A DNA stretch of 64,000 bases from Apostichopus japonicus (lineage: Eukaryota > Echinodermata > Holothuroidea > Aspidochirotida > Stichopodidae). The stretch's first letter is position 1. Each line of letters opens with the position of its first letter. Under the pieces are notes generated by a model. The model saw nothing but the letters and a program-made list of their open reading frames with translations, ran no database searches and was not told the origin of the DNA. The translations under genes and the position numbers were made by a program. Below, in pieces: positions 14,301-26,104 of the stretch. Where the stretch lies: assembly GCF_037975245.1 (NCBI RefSeq), contig NC_092565.1, forward strand, positions 10,596,499 through 10,660,498, read 5' to 3'.

Positions 14301-17300
14301 GATTTCCTGGTGGCCTCCATGCTGGCAGCGCCCACGCTGGCGTCGCACCAGCTGTCGTTGGCTTCGACCCTCAGACGGTCCTCCAGCATGCTGAACGATG
14401 GTACGCTGCTACAGGCGGTCTCGCACTCTGTGACCGAACTCTCCACTGGTGAAATGTAGCTTTGGGCATCGTAGTAAGATCCGCTCTCTTCGTACGAAAG
14501 TTGAAGTTCATTTAACTGCTTTTCGATATCTTCCCAAGAGTGTTCATTGCTGCACAGAGCCTTCTCGAGTAAGTGGACCTCTTCCGTTGTCAGAGTCCTC
14601 AACAACTGTCTGTAGGACGACGGAATAAGACAAAATGTAAATAAGGGCTAAACCATAGATCTCTATCAATGCTGGAAGAGTGAATTGAATCCCCTAACAT
14701 CTCTCCTGAACTACACTATAGGACACTCCAATCCTCTCCATATTAAACGACTCATTCCACATCATTAGAAGCCAAAAACAGGAGACTGACAGAGAACTTA
14801 CAAAGAAATGATTGACTAAACCAGTGAACTCAACCAATAGGAATATTTGACCTCAAATGACCTTTGATGGCCACAGATAACAATAGGGTTCTTCTACTCA
14901 CTCAGATGTATCCACACACCCAGTACTGAGTTGAACAACCATACCTACTTACTGAGTTATAAAATTTACAAGCCAAGGCATCACACACACATACATGAAC
15001 ACACACATACCAACACACACACCATCACATAGATTCTTGTTGCCTCTGGAAACAAAAACATATCAATATATTACTTGTACATCAACCCTGGATATGGACA
15101 AAACTATCCTCTTACCTAATTTTGAACAGCAGTTGGTAAAATGGTTTAAAAAGTTCTGAAATATTATCAGGATTCGTGTCCAAGTTAAGAGGTCCTTCTG
15201 GAAATATTACTAATCCGCTGTGGACAATAAAAAAAGAGGAGAAAGGATGTCAAACCGTCCCAAAAAGCAAAGAATTTTAACCAAATCGATTTGTAAAAGT
15301 TTTGAATGGACGCCTGCTTTTACCTTAGAATAGCTAGCCTCGGTATTGTGACCATAAGGCCCGGTTCGTAATCATCAACCTCTTCTTGGGTCAGCAAACC
15401 GGTGGTCAGGGCCCTGGATGAGGACAAAGAATATTAGAACGGATCAAGAGCCATGGAAGAAGGTTTTGGACCTTAAAACACATTCCATTCTACAACAGAA
15501 TTTGGAGATTTGAAGCATTCTTTTCCCACTTTTTATTCGATGTTTATTCAATGCTAAATTTCCATAACGACTGCAATTCATTAACACATTCCTTTAATAA
15601 TAAAAATAACAAATAATAAAGAATTTTTATAGAATGTTTTTTTCTTTCCAATTGGTGTTTAACATGTGATTTATACTACAGCAAAATATGTCTAGACAAC
15701 GGGTGAACGGTTGAATAGATGTCAATCACTACTTATTATTAGAGTCATTTACTTTCATTTGTTGAAAACATCTAAGAGTGTGTCATAGTTTTTTTTTCCA
15801 ATTTTGCTATCAATTTGATTGAATCAAATTTCATGGACAAATCAAGGAGATTACTATAAATAGTATAGAGAAATGGTAAACTTCTCCAAGAAAAATTTAC
15901 CATGACAATATCACAGACCATCCGTATAAACTTAAGAGATGAAGAGTTGTTATTCTCCTTTTCAAATACTTTTCAAAACATTTTGCCAACATAGCAAATT
16001 GAATCTGATGTGCGCAGTTTATCAATCTTTTAATTCCAGTCTCTACCATCTGGCACCTGCTATGTAACTTTGACCCAGCATGTACTTGAACTAATGGCAT
16101 CTCCCACATATCCCAATTATCTCTCTCATTTTTTATTTCTCCCAACAATGACAGTCCAGAGGGAACCATGTATGAGCAAAAACACAATTGACACAGCTTG
16201 GTGATTAATAGCACAAACAATCTCGAATTCTTAGATCACTTTAAGTCACAAATTATCCTGACACCTTTGAAGAAAAACAAAAGCTGCTACATCTCCAAAT
16301 CTTGGTAGCAACTTGCCAATTGTGCATAGCATTTTGGCTATTCCATAACACCCATAATTAGTTATATGGCGATACCCCATTAATGACTCCCTGAATGACA
16401 TAAATGAAAGGTTAACGTACATGTCGTCCACTCTTTTCTCAATTATACCAGACGGATACATCGATCCGTTGGGTGTTACATACATATAAATGAGAGTAAA
16501 TGATTTCTGGATGTCACCTTCATCTGCACTCACCTCTCAAGAGTCTGACAGAACATGACTATAACATCCTGCAGGGTGTCGTATTCCAGCGCACTCTTGA
16601 CCGGTACCATTGCACTTACGTAACTTAGCTCAAACTCAGCAAACACTTCGTCAAATTTTTGAAGGGCATTCTTCACCTGCAGTGAGAAAATTGGGAGGGT
16701 TTCAATTTCTCTGGCAGCTTTCAATGCCAAATCAACATCTCACATTTATTTAGTAGTAAACAACTATTGACTTTCTTCACTTCCAATCCCAAGCACCTCC
16801 CCCCACCCCCCATGCATACACAACCTCTGTCCCTAAAACACCCATTAGTTTGTTTGCAGCTTCACTATAAGATGCAAATAAGTTAAAAATACATCTCTTT
16901 CTAACTTAATGCAAGTTAATTCTTTGAATCTCGGATCAAACTTGGGGCACACTGTGGTTATAAGATGTTTGTATTTATCCCTGTTTAATGTGGTAAGGTA
17001 CAGTGGAACTCACACACCTGTAGATAAAGATCAACTCTGCTCAATTTCCATGTTGGACATGAAATGTTTAATTTCTTGACTTCCGTGCCAAGTTTGGAAT
17101 TTGAATGTGCCAACTATCCATTAAGTGTATTATACAGGCAGCCAAGTTAAAGTTCAGAGGGGGTTCATTGTGTTTTCCTCTCTCATAGGGAATGATGAAA
17201 CAGGAAACAATGATTAAAAGAAGCAAAGTATCAAAAACAAAAAGTTTTAAGCGAAAGATTTACAAGGCAAATGCTAATTTTAACAGACCTTAGTCGAGTA

Positions 17301-20300
17301 GGTAGTGGTGTTCTTATAGCAGTGATCCCTCAGAATCATCCTGAGACTGTCGATTGTTCTCGTCAGAAACCTAGCCAGCGGTCTCAGGGCTGCACTCTCG
17401 ATTTCACGATTTAGAATGACTGACCCCGCTGCTAGACACTGAAATATAAAGCATTTGTAACATTTTATCGATATAAACGAGGAAGACATGATCAATTAAA
17501 AGAACGTTGGATTAGTTTAACTTTGGATCAAGAAACATTGCACCATTCTGACCAAGGCATTTAATAATTGTTCTAGAAATTTAAGAAAGCCTGAAATGTT
17601 TAAGAGTTCAAGTATATATCCTTTTAACTGCCTCCCCCTCCCACCCCCCCCCCACAAAAAGAAAACCAGCTAAGCAAAATCTTTGTCAGATTGGGAAATA
17701 ACCTAGTTCAAATGTTGCATCTGGGTGCTGTCATTAGGTAAATCTGTGATGTCATAGTGCCCACTACAATACGATCTGTTCAAAAACGGTTTACTTTCTC
17801 CGTTTTTCTTTTCATATTTTCGACGTAGAATGTTGACAGTGCAGACACTGAAATTATTTCCCATAATGAGGTCATGTGAAGAGCTATTCCAATATTTTAT
17901 ATTCACCATTTGCAAAACTTGTAGAAAATATACTTTGTTATAAATGAATCAAAAAAATTGAAGAACACATGGCTTGATGATGTCATGTTTAGACTTGATC
18001 AAGTCTTCAGTCTTGTGTGTGAGGAACCATTAAGTCTGTGATATCAGTCTTGTGTGTGAGGAAGCATTAAGTCTGTGATATCAGTCTTGTGTGTGAGGAA
18101 GCATTAAGTCTGTGATATCAGTCGTGTGTGTGAGGAAGCATTAAGTCTGTGATATCAGTCTTGTGTGTGAGGAACCATTAAGTCTGTGATATCAGTCTTG
18201 TGTGTGAGGAACCATTAAGTCTGTGATATCAGTCGTGTGTGTGAGGAACCATTAAGTCTGTGATATCAGTCTTGTGTGTGAGGAACCATTAAGTCTGTGA
18301 TATCAGTCTTGTGTGTGAGGAACCATTAAGTCTGTGATATCAGTCTTGTGTGTGAGGAACCATTAAGTCTGTGATATCAGTCTTGTGTGTGAGGAACCAT
18401 TAAATCTGTGATATCAGACTTGTGTGTGAGGAACCATTAAGTCTGTGATATCTCCTACAAGGAATAAGACTTTTCTGAGCTATTTTGGGGATGTTGTTAT
18501 CTATGACAAATAATGTTGATTGGGTCTGTGCCTTTCTTTAAGGTAACACCAATGTACAAAAATTAACATTTTACCAAGTCACCTATAAACTCACCTCAGC
18601 ACCGAACCATAGTTGCCCACCTAGCGTCTCTTGTAAAACGTCGTCTGGAAACTTTGCCCTGAATTCTCTACTTGCTCTTTCATTTCCCAGAGAATCTTGC
18701 AGAATTTCTTCAATTATACCTTCAAGAAAATTTCAAGAAAAAAAACAAATGGTAAAACCAAAACCTAATTCTCTTTACTGAGATACAGGGGAAAGGGGAG
18801 AGCTAGGTCTGTGCTGTGATAAGCAAAACAAACATTACATACAGTAACATACTCTAAATTTCCCATTGCCATTGATTCTATGTTTGCACAGTAGCACCTT
18901 TGACTCAGCATGGTTTAAGAAAAGAAAACAACTCTGGCGGGAGATCCTGCCATGCACTCATCATGCTCATGTTCTAAAATTCCTTTCATTCACTTACATC
19001 ACATCTGCAGTACATCCACAGTTATTTCAACTACAGGAATCTTTTTGAACTGCCTGTAAAAACATTGCATAATCCTGGCAAATGTTAGTCTTCCTATGCT
19101 GTATGTACGTACAGCCAATGACACAGTGCCACTCTCAGCAGCATCCTGCTACAAATACTAGAACACAGAGCAGAAGCAGTCAAATCTTCTACATGGTGAT
19201 TTCCTTGACATTAATAAAAATTATGAAAACAGTCTTCCACACATACAGTACAGTAACGCATGTATCCATGTATGCTTAAAGTTTACATCATACAGTAGAC
19301 TCAGACTAGGTGGGAAAATTCTTATCAAGTGTTGCATCACCAATTACTATGCAAAATGGTCAAATTGCTATATATATATATGCACATGACATTTTGCCAA
19401 GATACTGTAGCACTTTAATGTGAACATAGGAATCATCACAGTTTAATAATCTGAGCAAGTCCAGAGCCTTCAAATTCTGCAACACAAACTTTGAACACTA
19501 AATTGAATTTGAACTAAATTATATCCTGGTGCCGGACACAATTTTCTAGGTTTTGTTATTGTAGAGAACAGAGTATCGTCAAATCGAAGTACACACTGTA
19601 CCCAAACTTGTAACATCAACATGCCTAAGTGATTATAACTGTGGACAGAAAATCCTATAGAGTACAGTATATACTGTACATACTGTAGCATGTACTCAAG
19701 GACTCACAGATCAAAACTGCTTCTGGTGCGTACTGGTGCGTACTATCTTTATTATGTACAGTAAATTGTCAATGTCAGAGGTGGCCCTAGATGGATCTTA
19801 CATGCAAAAATGAAATTTGGTACCTAATTTGTGTGCTGCAATACTTAAGCATTCCTTGTCTTTTAACAATGTACTTGCAATTTTATCCCTAAAATGATTG
19901 GGAGAAGAGCAATTTATAGCACGTCGTAAACATTATTAAAGTGAAATAATTTTTTTTTTCATTCGTCCCAACTTTCCAACAGGTTTAAATTGGTCTTACA
20001 ATTGTGTAATTTACATTCTCTCAGTTAGACATGAAAAGGTAGACAGTATTGTAACAAGATAGGTCCAAAACGTTGATCTGTTTTCGTATGCACTCATGTT
20101 GAGCAATGACACTTACCAAGCACTCTGTCTTGACATGTTCGCAGCCTGTTAACCAACACAGTACATCTTTCGGGATCCTGGCGTCCATCAAAACTGTCAA
20201 GTTCCTTAGAAATATCTACTAAGTCTAAATCAGCAAAGTAAAACCTACCAAGGGGATGGAAGTCAGTTTTCTATAAAAGATATAAACAAATTAGATAGCT

Positions 20301-22003
20301 TATAGTTGTACAAGAGCTATATATTTCTGTTATTGTGTCCACTGAAAATGGTGAAATGCAACAACTACAGTAGTTATCCTAATCAGTCACTTAATGTCAA
20401 AACCATCAGAAGTGAAAGTTATCTGATGTAAAAGTTTTTTTAGTTTTGACAACAGATTAGATGAAAATATCTCATGATGTGTTTGATCATGAGACTTTGA
20501 AAACAAGAATCACAAGAAAACTAAAACTGACATGTGAAGAAGGATAGAATTTGGGTTTCCTGATGCCACAAAACAATTCCCTTAGTAGAGAATTTTACAT
20601 TGAATTTACCAAAAATGAAATGAGATTGATCATGTAATTAACAAAATCTAGAGAGTATTGTTTCACTTTTGACCCCTCAATGTGTGATGGTTTCAACCTT
20701 TCAGCCAGGCAAAAAGACAATTGGCATTTTGACTAATATCTGAGTCATGGTATGTTAACATCTTTCGATGGCTAGATCTTTTGGTGGCTAGAGTTTATTG
20801 TTGGCTAGTTTCTGATGGCAAATTATGTTAGCCCTAAGCTGTAAGCAAAATTTTGTTACTTTCCAGCATTTTATATTAAATTTAGCTACAGTGTACAGAG
20901 TAATGTGCTTTCAAAGGAGGCCCCACTCCCAAGATGTTACTGTTACTGTCCAGCAATTATTTTACCACCTGACCTACCAAACTTTCACAAAACAAAATAA
21001 ACATACTGTAGCTCAAAAGTGGTCTCTGTGACTCAATGACACACAGTGTTGTGGTTGGCAGGAATATCACCTTATTTTAAACTCAAACTTTGCGTCAGGC
21101 AAGTACAAAATTAAGTATTTAGACCAAACTTCTAATAGCATGTACTCAGTGTTATAAATGTTATCCACAACATGCAAAATCTATGTTGATGATGCAATTA
21201 GCTGTCCTGTTGTTACTTAATAAACAGTCCAGTAATATCTAATTAACCTTAATTCATCTCACAAAAGCATTTAAATTTCAATTCTAGAGGATTTCAACTT
21301 CAATTTATAAGAAAATAATCGAGAAAGCTTTCATAATTCTTTGGTCTTTTCATTCAAAATAGGTGGCCAGATGGCAGATAGGAAAATGATTGTAACTTGT
21401 ACACTAAGTCACACAATTCTAGGCTCGGTAGAGTGCTTCATCATAAAAAGTAAAGACATACCTACTTCTTTACAAAACGAACATAATTTCACTTTACATG
21501 TAAGTTTCTCTACCTCCCAACCGCCTCCCCCTTTGTTTTCCTTTCTTTGTTGGAAATACTGATCATCAAAGTTGAATCTGAACTGACTCACTTGTGGTTT
21601 ACAACTTCACATGTGACATTCACAAGGTTGAGAATTATTTTGGGATTGCTATGCCCTACCATCTGCTACTGCTAGCAGCTTCCAATTTAGTTTTCATTGT
21701 TTAATTTAAGGCCAAACTAAGACATAAATTAACCATGTAAGTGTAACTGAGAGTAACTTGAAAGTGTATGTGTCCGATACTTTGGCCCAACACATTTGGG
21801 CCTAGGCCTTATTGAATATTCAGGAGTTACACCTGGCCTATTGAGGTTTATGCCTAACTGTTAACTGTTAGGCCTAGGATTACAGTAACACTAAATTACA
21901 TCTAAAGGATAGGCTACAACTTGTACAAATTGAAATGGGCTAATCTTCCTGAAATAAATTAACTTACCTTTGGCTTGTAAAGCCATTTTCTTATGGCTAA
22001 CAT
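5323..22003 (-). CDS. ZFYVE28: ZFYVE28 / LST2 (lateral signaling target 2), FYVE-domain endosomal protein; 3' end not found
   Basis: Coding exons in transcript order: 21968-22003, 20117-20270, 18595-18719, 17289-17438, 16534-16676, 15324-15413, 15116-15217, 13317-14609, 11952-12103, 6307-6564, 5323-5426. All have AG/GT borders and keep phase, giving 869 residues so far (human about 887). The start ATG (22003-22001) opens [12 protein letters not shown], matching the family N-terminus; a TGA lies in frame 15 nt upstream. Residues 1-300 are the conserved LST2 N-terminal region ([17 protein letters not shown]). Lys86 in RAKFPDD aligns with human Lys87, whose monoubiquitination controls endosome binding (family knowledge). 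The 1.3-kb exon encodes a Ser-rich, poorly conserved middle with a [12 protein letters not shown] patch. Exon 9 holds [18 protein letters not shown] and exon 10 [14 protein letters not shown]. The FYVE finger starts at about residue 835 with WVSDD, two Cys pairs and RRKHHCR. The final exon (FCSRC and RVC motifs) was not seen downstream of 5323 in the window. The family binds PI3P on endosomes and promotes EGFR degradation. Confidence 0.95.
6890..7475. repeat. Degenerate TACTG/TATTG pentamer satellite in ZFYVE28 intron 10
   Basis: About 590 bp made almost entirely of TGTAC/TGTAT/TACTG words, ending in an ATCGCATTGCACTGT sub-repeat near 7420-7475. Tyr/Leu/Cys-rich open frames across it are repeat artefacts. 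Confidence 0.9.
7573..9505 (+). mobile_element. Non-autonomous hAT element with 8-bp target duplication
   Basis: The ends CAGCGACGTAGCCAGG (7573) and CCTGGCTACGTCCCTG (to 9505) are inverted repeats. They are flanked by the identical 8-bp duplication CACGGGGA at 7565-7572 and 9506-9513. No transposase frame was seen. It carries the shared hairpin module (about 7651-7740) near its left end and hosts a nested hAT at 8514-8896. It lies in ZFYVE28 intron 10. Confidence 0.9.
8514..8896 (+). mobile_element. 383-bp hAT MITE nested in the 7573-9505 element
   Basis: The inverted ends are CAGTGGCGGAGC and its complement; the 8-bp target duplication AGTGCTCT is at 8506-8513 and 8897-8904. The inverted relative at 33.3-33.66 kb lacks it (empty site around 33555-33570), which supports these borders. 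It carries the shared hairpin module near its left end. Confidence 0.92.
10850..11215. mobile_element. hAT-like MITE (CAGGGGTGGGC ends)
   Basis: The left end CAGGGGTGGGCAACC pairs with the right end GGTCGCCCACTCCTG, the widespread hAT end type. The flanks TTATTGAT and ATGTAGAT agree at only 5 of 8 positions, so the target duplication is decayed or the insertion is old. Confidence 0.75.
17735..18660. repeat. Dispersed repeat containing an expanded minisatellite; copy 1
   Basis: Shares TGATGATGTCAT, TTAGACTTGATCAAGTCTTC, CTTTTCATATTTTC and the segment after GTGATATCTCC with 48330-48660. This copy's centre has expanded to 12 units. The repeat class is unknown; the right boundary is approximate. 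Confidence 0.65.
18007..18451. repeat. 37-bp minisatellite, 12 copies, in ZFYVE28 intron 3
   Basis: Unit begins TCAGTCTTGTGTGTGAGG and ends AAGTCTGTGATA. 445 bp gives 12 nearly identical units, with variants such as AAGCATT/AACCATT and CGTGTG/TTGTG. The array ends 144 bp before the ZFYVE28 exon at 18595-18719 and downstream of it in transcript order. Confidence 0.95.
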
Positions 22004-23123
22004 CGCGGACCTTTTTCATATCAGACAAGTATTGGTTAAACCTACATAAACGTTACGATTGGTACAGAAAACCACTAAAAACTGTCAGAAATATTTGGTA
22101 TTTTGCTACACTTGCACAGTATGTTCGTTACTATATTGGTAAATTACCCAAAGCATGAGCTGGATGTTTCCAGTTTGCTTACTATTGACGCATCGGATAT
22201 CCTAGATTCATTATCACGCGTTCGGTAACAAACTTGTTGCGCTTCCAATGTGTTCACCTTGAATATTTATTATGTAGGCTACAAACATCCGGATATATGT
22301 ATTAAAAAAACTACAGAATGGAGGAGAGGAGTGGTTACAGCACGCATCAAACAGTTAAACCCAAAATATAAACTCAATATGGGTGTAGGTGGTGCAGGAG
22401 CCCAAAATATATCATAGGGTGCCTTAGTCATCAAACTTTAAAAACTTGTGCAAAAATATATATATTCCGCTGAGGTTAAGGTTGAATTTGCAAGTGACCA
22501 GTACTTTGCTATCAAAGTCCGCTTTAGCAGTATAGGTAGGTCATTTTTCATATTTATGTGACTAAAAGTTTCTTTTGCTTCTGTGAGAGAACACTATAAC
22601 CTTAGTCAAAGCCATACATAGGGACTTCAGATGGCCCGGAGAGGCTACTGGCAGTTACATGTTTGTAGATTTATTTATTGCAACTCTTTCACGGTAAAAT
22701 ATGCCTCTTTTTTTCTTTTGTGTAAAATCAAGGTCACCGATCTCTGCATGCACATTATATATCTCGAAAAGGACGACACTGAACCCGTTATTCTTGGCCT
22801 GCAAGCACTGACACCCGCAAATTATGCAAAACACTAGACAGAAATGAGATGCTATGTGGAAAACATGCGGTAGTTAATAATCCTTGTTCGGTGTAATTTC
22901 ATTCAGTTTCGTGTTTAGTCATGTGGTCTGCTTATTTTCTGCATACGCGGCATCGTTGATGACTGAAGTGAAGGGTTAATATAAGTCTTACTCAACCGCC
23001 TACACACTTCCAAGGTTGTAAACTCTGCTATAGTGTAATACTGCGTGCGCACCTAAAACGAAAGTACCTGCGGATATTACATCAGAGTTGTTCTTTGTAA
23101 ATGTGCTAAATTTAGACATAGGC
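22004..23123. other. Upstream flank of ZFYVE28 (5' UTR/promoter side), no recognised gene
   Basis: Should contain the ZFYVE28 5' UTR and promoter. No TATA box or CpG-rich block stands out. A short plus-strand frame at 22631-22837 was considered and not called. Confidence 0.4.
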
Positions 23124-23309
23124 TTAAAGAGGCCATGACACGAAAAATCCAACTCATCGAGAGTAACTTCCTCTGAATCTATGAGAAAATCTATGTTCAA
23201 AACTATCCTCAACACCTTGAAAACCTCAAGGACTAATTAGTAATTAACGTTTTAATATTCGCATCCGAAAATAGATATCTGAGAATGCGATTTCACAACA
23301 AGACAATGA

Positions 23310-23317
23310 TGACGTCA
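23310..23317. promoter_or_regulatory. CRE palindrome TGACGTCA upstream of the THAP ORF
   Basis: A perfect TGACGTCA 168 bp before the THAP-like ATG, inside the left end of the TTAA element. The role is inferred from motif identity and position. Confidence 0.4.
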
Positions 23318-23484
23318 TGTTAGGAACACACGTGCAAAGCTCAGGCATGTATCGGATGCGCGACGATCATACCGTTCCATATACAGTACACGCACATTTA
23401 CACTGAGAGAACAACCACTGTATTACGCTATATCGTTAGAAATTTCAAGTTTGTTTTACAACTGTTGTAAACTATCCGAGAGAA

Positions 23485-23730
23485 ATGCCGGTCCGTTGTG
23501 TTGTTGGGGCTGCATAAATATCATTACCCATGCAATTAGCCTTCATCCATGGCTGAAGGACGAAAAAAAACACGGCGATTATGACCAAGTTAGTGCACAA
23601 CACCAGCGCCGATTTCACTGGACCTAGCCAGTATGCAGCTCCGAATGAAGCGAACACTTCACGGAAGCATACTACGATCCCTCCTTTTTGTTATGAAATA
23701 AAACAAATGGACTTTAACGGTTCGACATAA
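23485..23730 (+). pseudogene. Decayed THAP-type zinc-finger ORF
   Basis: Reading starts at MPVRCVVGAA then meets a stop. A second frame reads HPWLKDEKKHGDYD and a third KLVHNTSADFTGPSQYA. Together these resemble the THAP pattern (MPxxCxVxGC, ISLHPWPxDE, WxxxVxRxxADFxGPSxYS). At least two frameshifts and a stop break it, and the first zinc cysteine pair is incomplete. The family binds DNA and occurs in P- and Kolobok-type transposases. A TGACGTCA palindrome lies 168 bp upstream. Confidence 0.5.
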
Positions 23731-25068
23731 AAAAGTCATTCTTCTGTCAAGTAATCCACAAAAAACTACTCTGAAGACCAGATCGGGGAACAGAAAACCT
23801 CCAATGGGGCAAGTGGCGGTCCTTAGGAGGTAGCGCGCCGAGCACTAGTAGTACTATAGTATTAGCGTTACTACACTGAAGTCGCAATAGACGAAGAGAT
23901 TTTACTGTATCATCTAAATTAACACCCCCTTCATTGCTCTATTGTATACTAATAAGCTATGAGGTTAGCTTCAGAAGCGATGGGTTACATCTTCTTGTGA
24001 ACAAATCTCAGTGCCCCAATTTATTCTGGAATATGCTGGATCAGTTAATTATAGCAATAATTTCTTATTCCTATTCCAGGAAAACCATTTATTATGTTGT
24101 GGAGGGAGTGGGGTAATGGGGATGGGTCAAAATAGGTAGGTAAAAAGATTTTATTCCAAAGGTTGTTTAATTAAATCTCAAAGCGATTTATTTTAAAGTC
24201 ACAGAGCCAAAAATTCACACAACATAGTTCAAGTGTTAAATCATTGAACAAAATTTATTCAATATCAGTTCTAGACAGTCATTCTGGACAATCTGAACTA
24301 ACATTAACAACAATCATTGTATTATATGACATAAAAGTAAAACTGTACTTTCCATAAACATTATCATTCTTAAATTACACTAATGTAATTTGTGACATCA
24401 AAGGAGGTTAAAAGAAAACAACTTACATGAATTTTTTGCTTTAAGCCTACAAAGCAGTTGCATGTCCATCGCTATCAATCGTTGTTGTGACAAATTAATT
24501 AGAATAATCCAGAAGCAAATACAATACAGGGTTATTTAAACCAAGAAACACTGCACGACGCAACTCACATGCAAAAATGTTACCCACGCACGACGACACG
24601 TACAACACTGATGGGCAATGTGAAACACAGCATCACACGCATTAAAACAATCGAAGACCATTAACAGGGTGTACTGCTGAGTTTTTGAAGAAAGACTACA
24701 AAACAAACCAACTGCTGCTGAAGAAACAGTCTAAACATTCAAGAGTTCTGCTGCCTCCATTGGTCTTTATTATGACTTTTCTGTCAAATATCATTGGTGA
24801 TATGGATATTTTGGCTTCCAGATTAAAGGTACGAATCAAACGAGGTAAATGCCCCTAAAAAGGTCAATGCCCGTTCCCTTATGCACATTTTATATGACAT
24901 CACGGTCACGCCAATACTTGTGTCCAAATGCTTCAAAACATGCCTTTTCTTTTATTGTTGATGTTGGGTCTGGAAAATAACCTTTTCATCCTGAATTAAA
25001 AGTCTTGAATTTCAATATATCAACACTGAGGGAACCCTGACGGATTGATAATCCAACACAATCGTAGT

Positions 25069-25953
25069 TTAGAAAGGCTTCCTATACAATGAGTTTTCTC
25101 CTGGCAACTTGAATCCAGTGTAATGACCATTGGCTGGAAAATCACTTCTGATCCTTTGGACTGCACATGATGGTAGCACAACCCTGACGTGTCTTGCTAG
25201 GAACCCCAAGTATCATTGAACCTGTTGACCGTAGGCTATGTATCTGTACTGCCTGGGAAAAAATTTATGAAAGTTCAAAATGTATTAATGTTGGCCATGA
25301 TGTCCACAATAACAAGCAGGCACACAATGTACAGTTATGGTTACATTTGTTGTGATTTTACACCTTCCATGTATCATGAAACATTCTTTTGTTTCAGAAA
25401 ATTGATTTGCAAAACTCCAGGCCAAAGTACTAGCCAAGTAATAATGAGTATGAAATAACACATATGCCTACCTAGCATGGCTGCATAATGCAACTTACAT
25501 CCCCGAGCCAAACTTTCAGTATGCAACCAACCCTACTAGTACTACACACTCTACATATGGGTTGTAAGTTACCGTAACACAACGCACAATACGGTTTAGG
25601 GTGTTCCGCGAATTCCAACAACACATGCACAAAATGGACTGGATTTTGTTTTTAAATGCTTCGTTAATAAATTCTTACCACGTTGTATGTTCCTTGCAAT
25701 GGTTTCGAACGGATTTCTTCTTCGATATGTTGTGGAGCTTCAATTTCGGCTCGTTTAACAGGCTCGAACTGATACGGTTCTAACACCTCCGCTCCACCCT
25801 CAGCGTTCGGTTCAATATTGGAATGATCATCGCCTTCACTCTCTGCTTCGAATATGAGAAAGGGCACTCTAATTATAGCCCAATTTCACTGCCTAGTGAA
25901 GAACCATAATCACTTTGAACTTCGGTTGCCGCATTTGGCTCTGGATCCGCCAT
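25069..25953 (-). pseudogene. P2X7 C-terminal 'ballast'-like ORF, disabled
   Basis: Exon 1 (25953 to 25679) starts MADPEPNAATEVQ. After a frameshift near 25870 it continues with acidic sequence and LEPYQFEPVKRAE, like the xxPYxFEP signature that opens these proteins, and ends at a GTAAGA donor. A downstream exon (25252 to 25069, acceptor CCCAG) reads QYRYIAYGQQVQ, a TGA (25215-25213) where relatives have Trp, then YLGFLARHVRVVLPSCAVQR and IRSDFPANGHYTGFKLPGE. This matches the conserved core (YRYTAYRQ, RVVLPSCAVxxIR). The Cys-rich WCxCGxC segment normally between these parts was not found. Such domains occur in P2X7 receptors and in large multicopy families of invertebrates labelled P2X7-like. 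This copy looks dead. Confidence 0.75.
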
Positions 25954-26086
25954 TTCACAGGAAATTTTGATTTGATATCGCACTTGTGATCGGTGTTTTG
26001 TTTAGTAACTACTAGTGGTATGTGTACTTGTCTACTGTGTACGTGAATGGTACCGTAGCAGCGACAACAAATATGTGTTCAAAACG

Positions 26087-26104
26087 TGACGTCACATGAC
26101 GTCA
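26087..26104. promoter_or_regulatory. Paired CRE palindromes upstream of the P2X7-like ORF
   Basis: Two perfect TGACGTCA sites (26087-26094 and 26097-26104) separated by 2 bp, about 135 bp before the minus-strand ATG. They mirror the site at the other end of the element. Confidence 0.45.

Noticed and set aside
13383-14459. Several plus-strand and off-frame open readings over the large ZFYVE28 exon
   Set aside because: Shadows of the 1.3-kb GC-rich ZFYVE28 exon on the other strand or in other frames.
22631-22837. Plus-strand frame starting MARRGYWQLHVCRFIYCNSF with a GTAAAA after it
   Set aside because: Faintly like the N-terminus of an L51/S25-type mitochondrial ribosomal protein, but no second exon was found and the similarity is too short.
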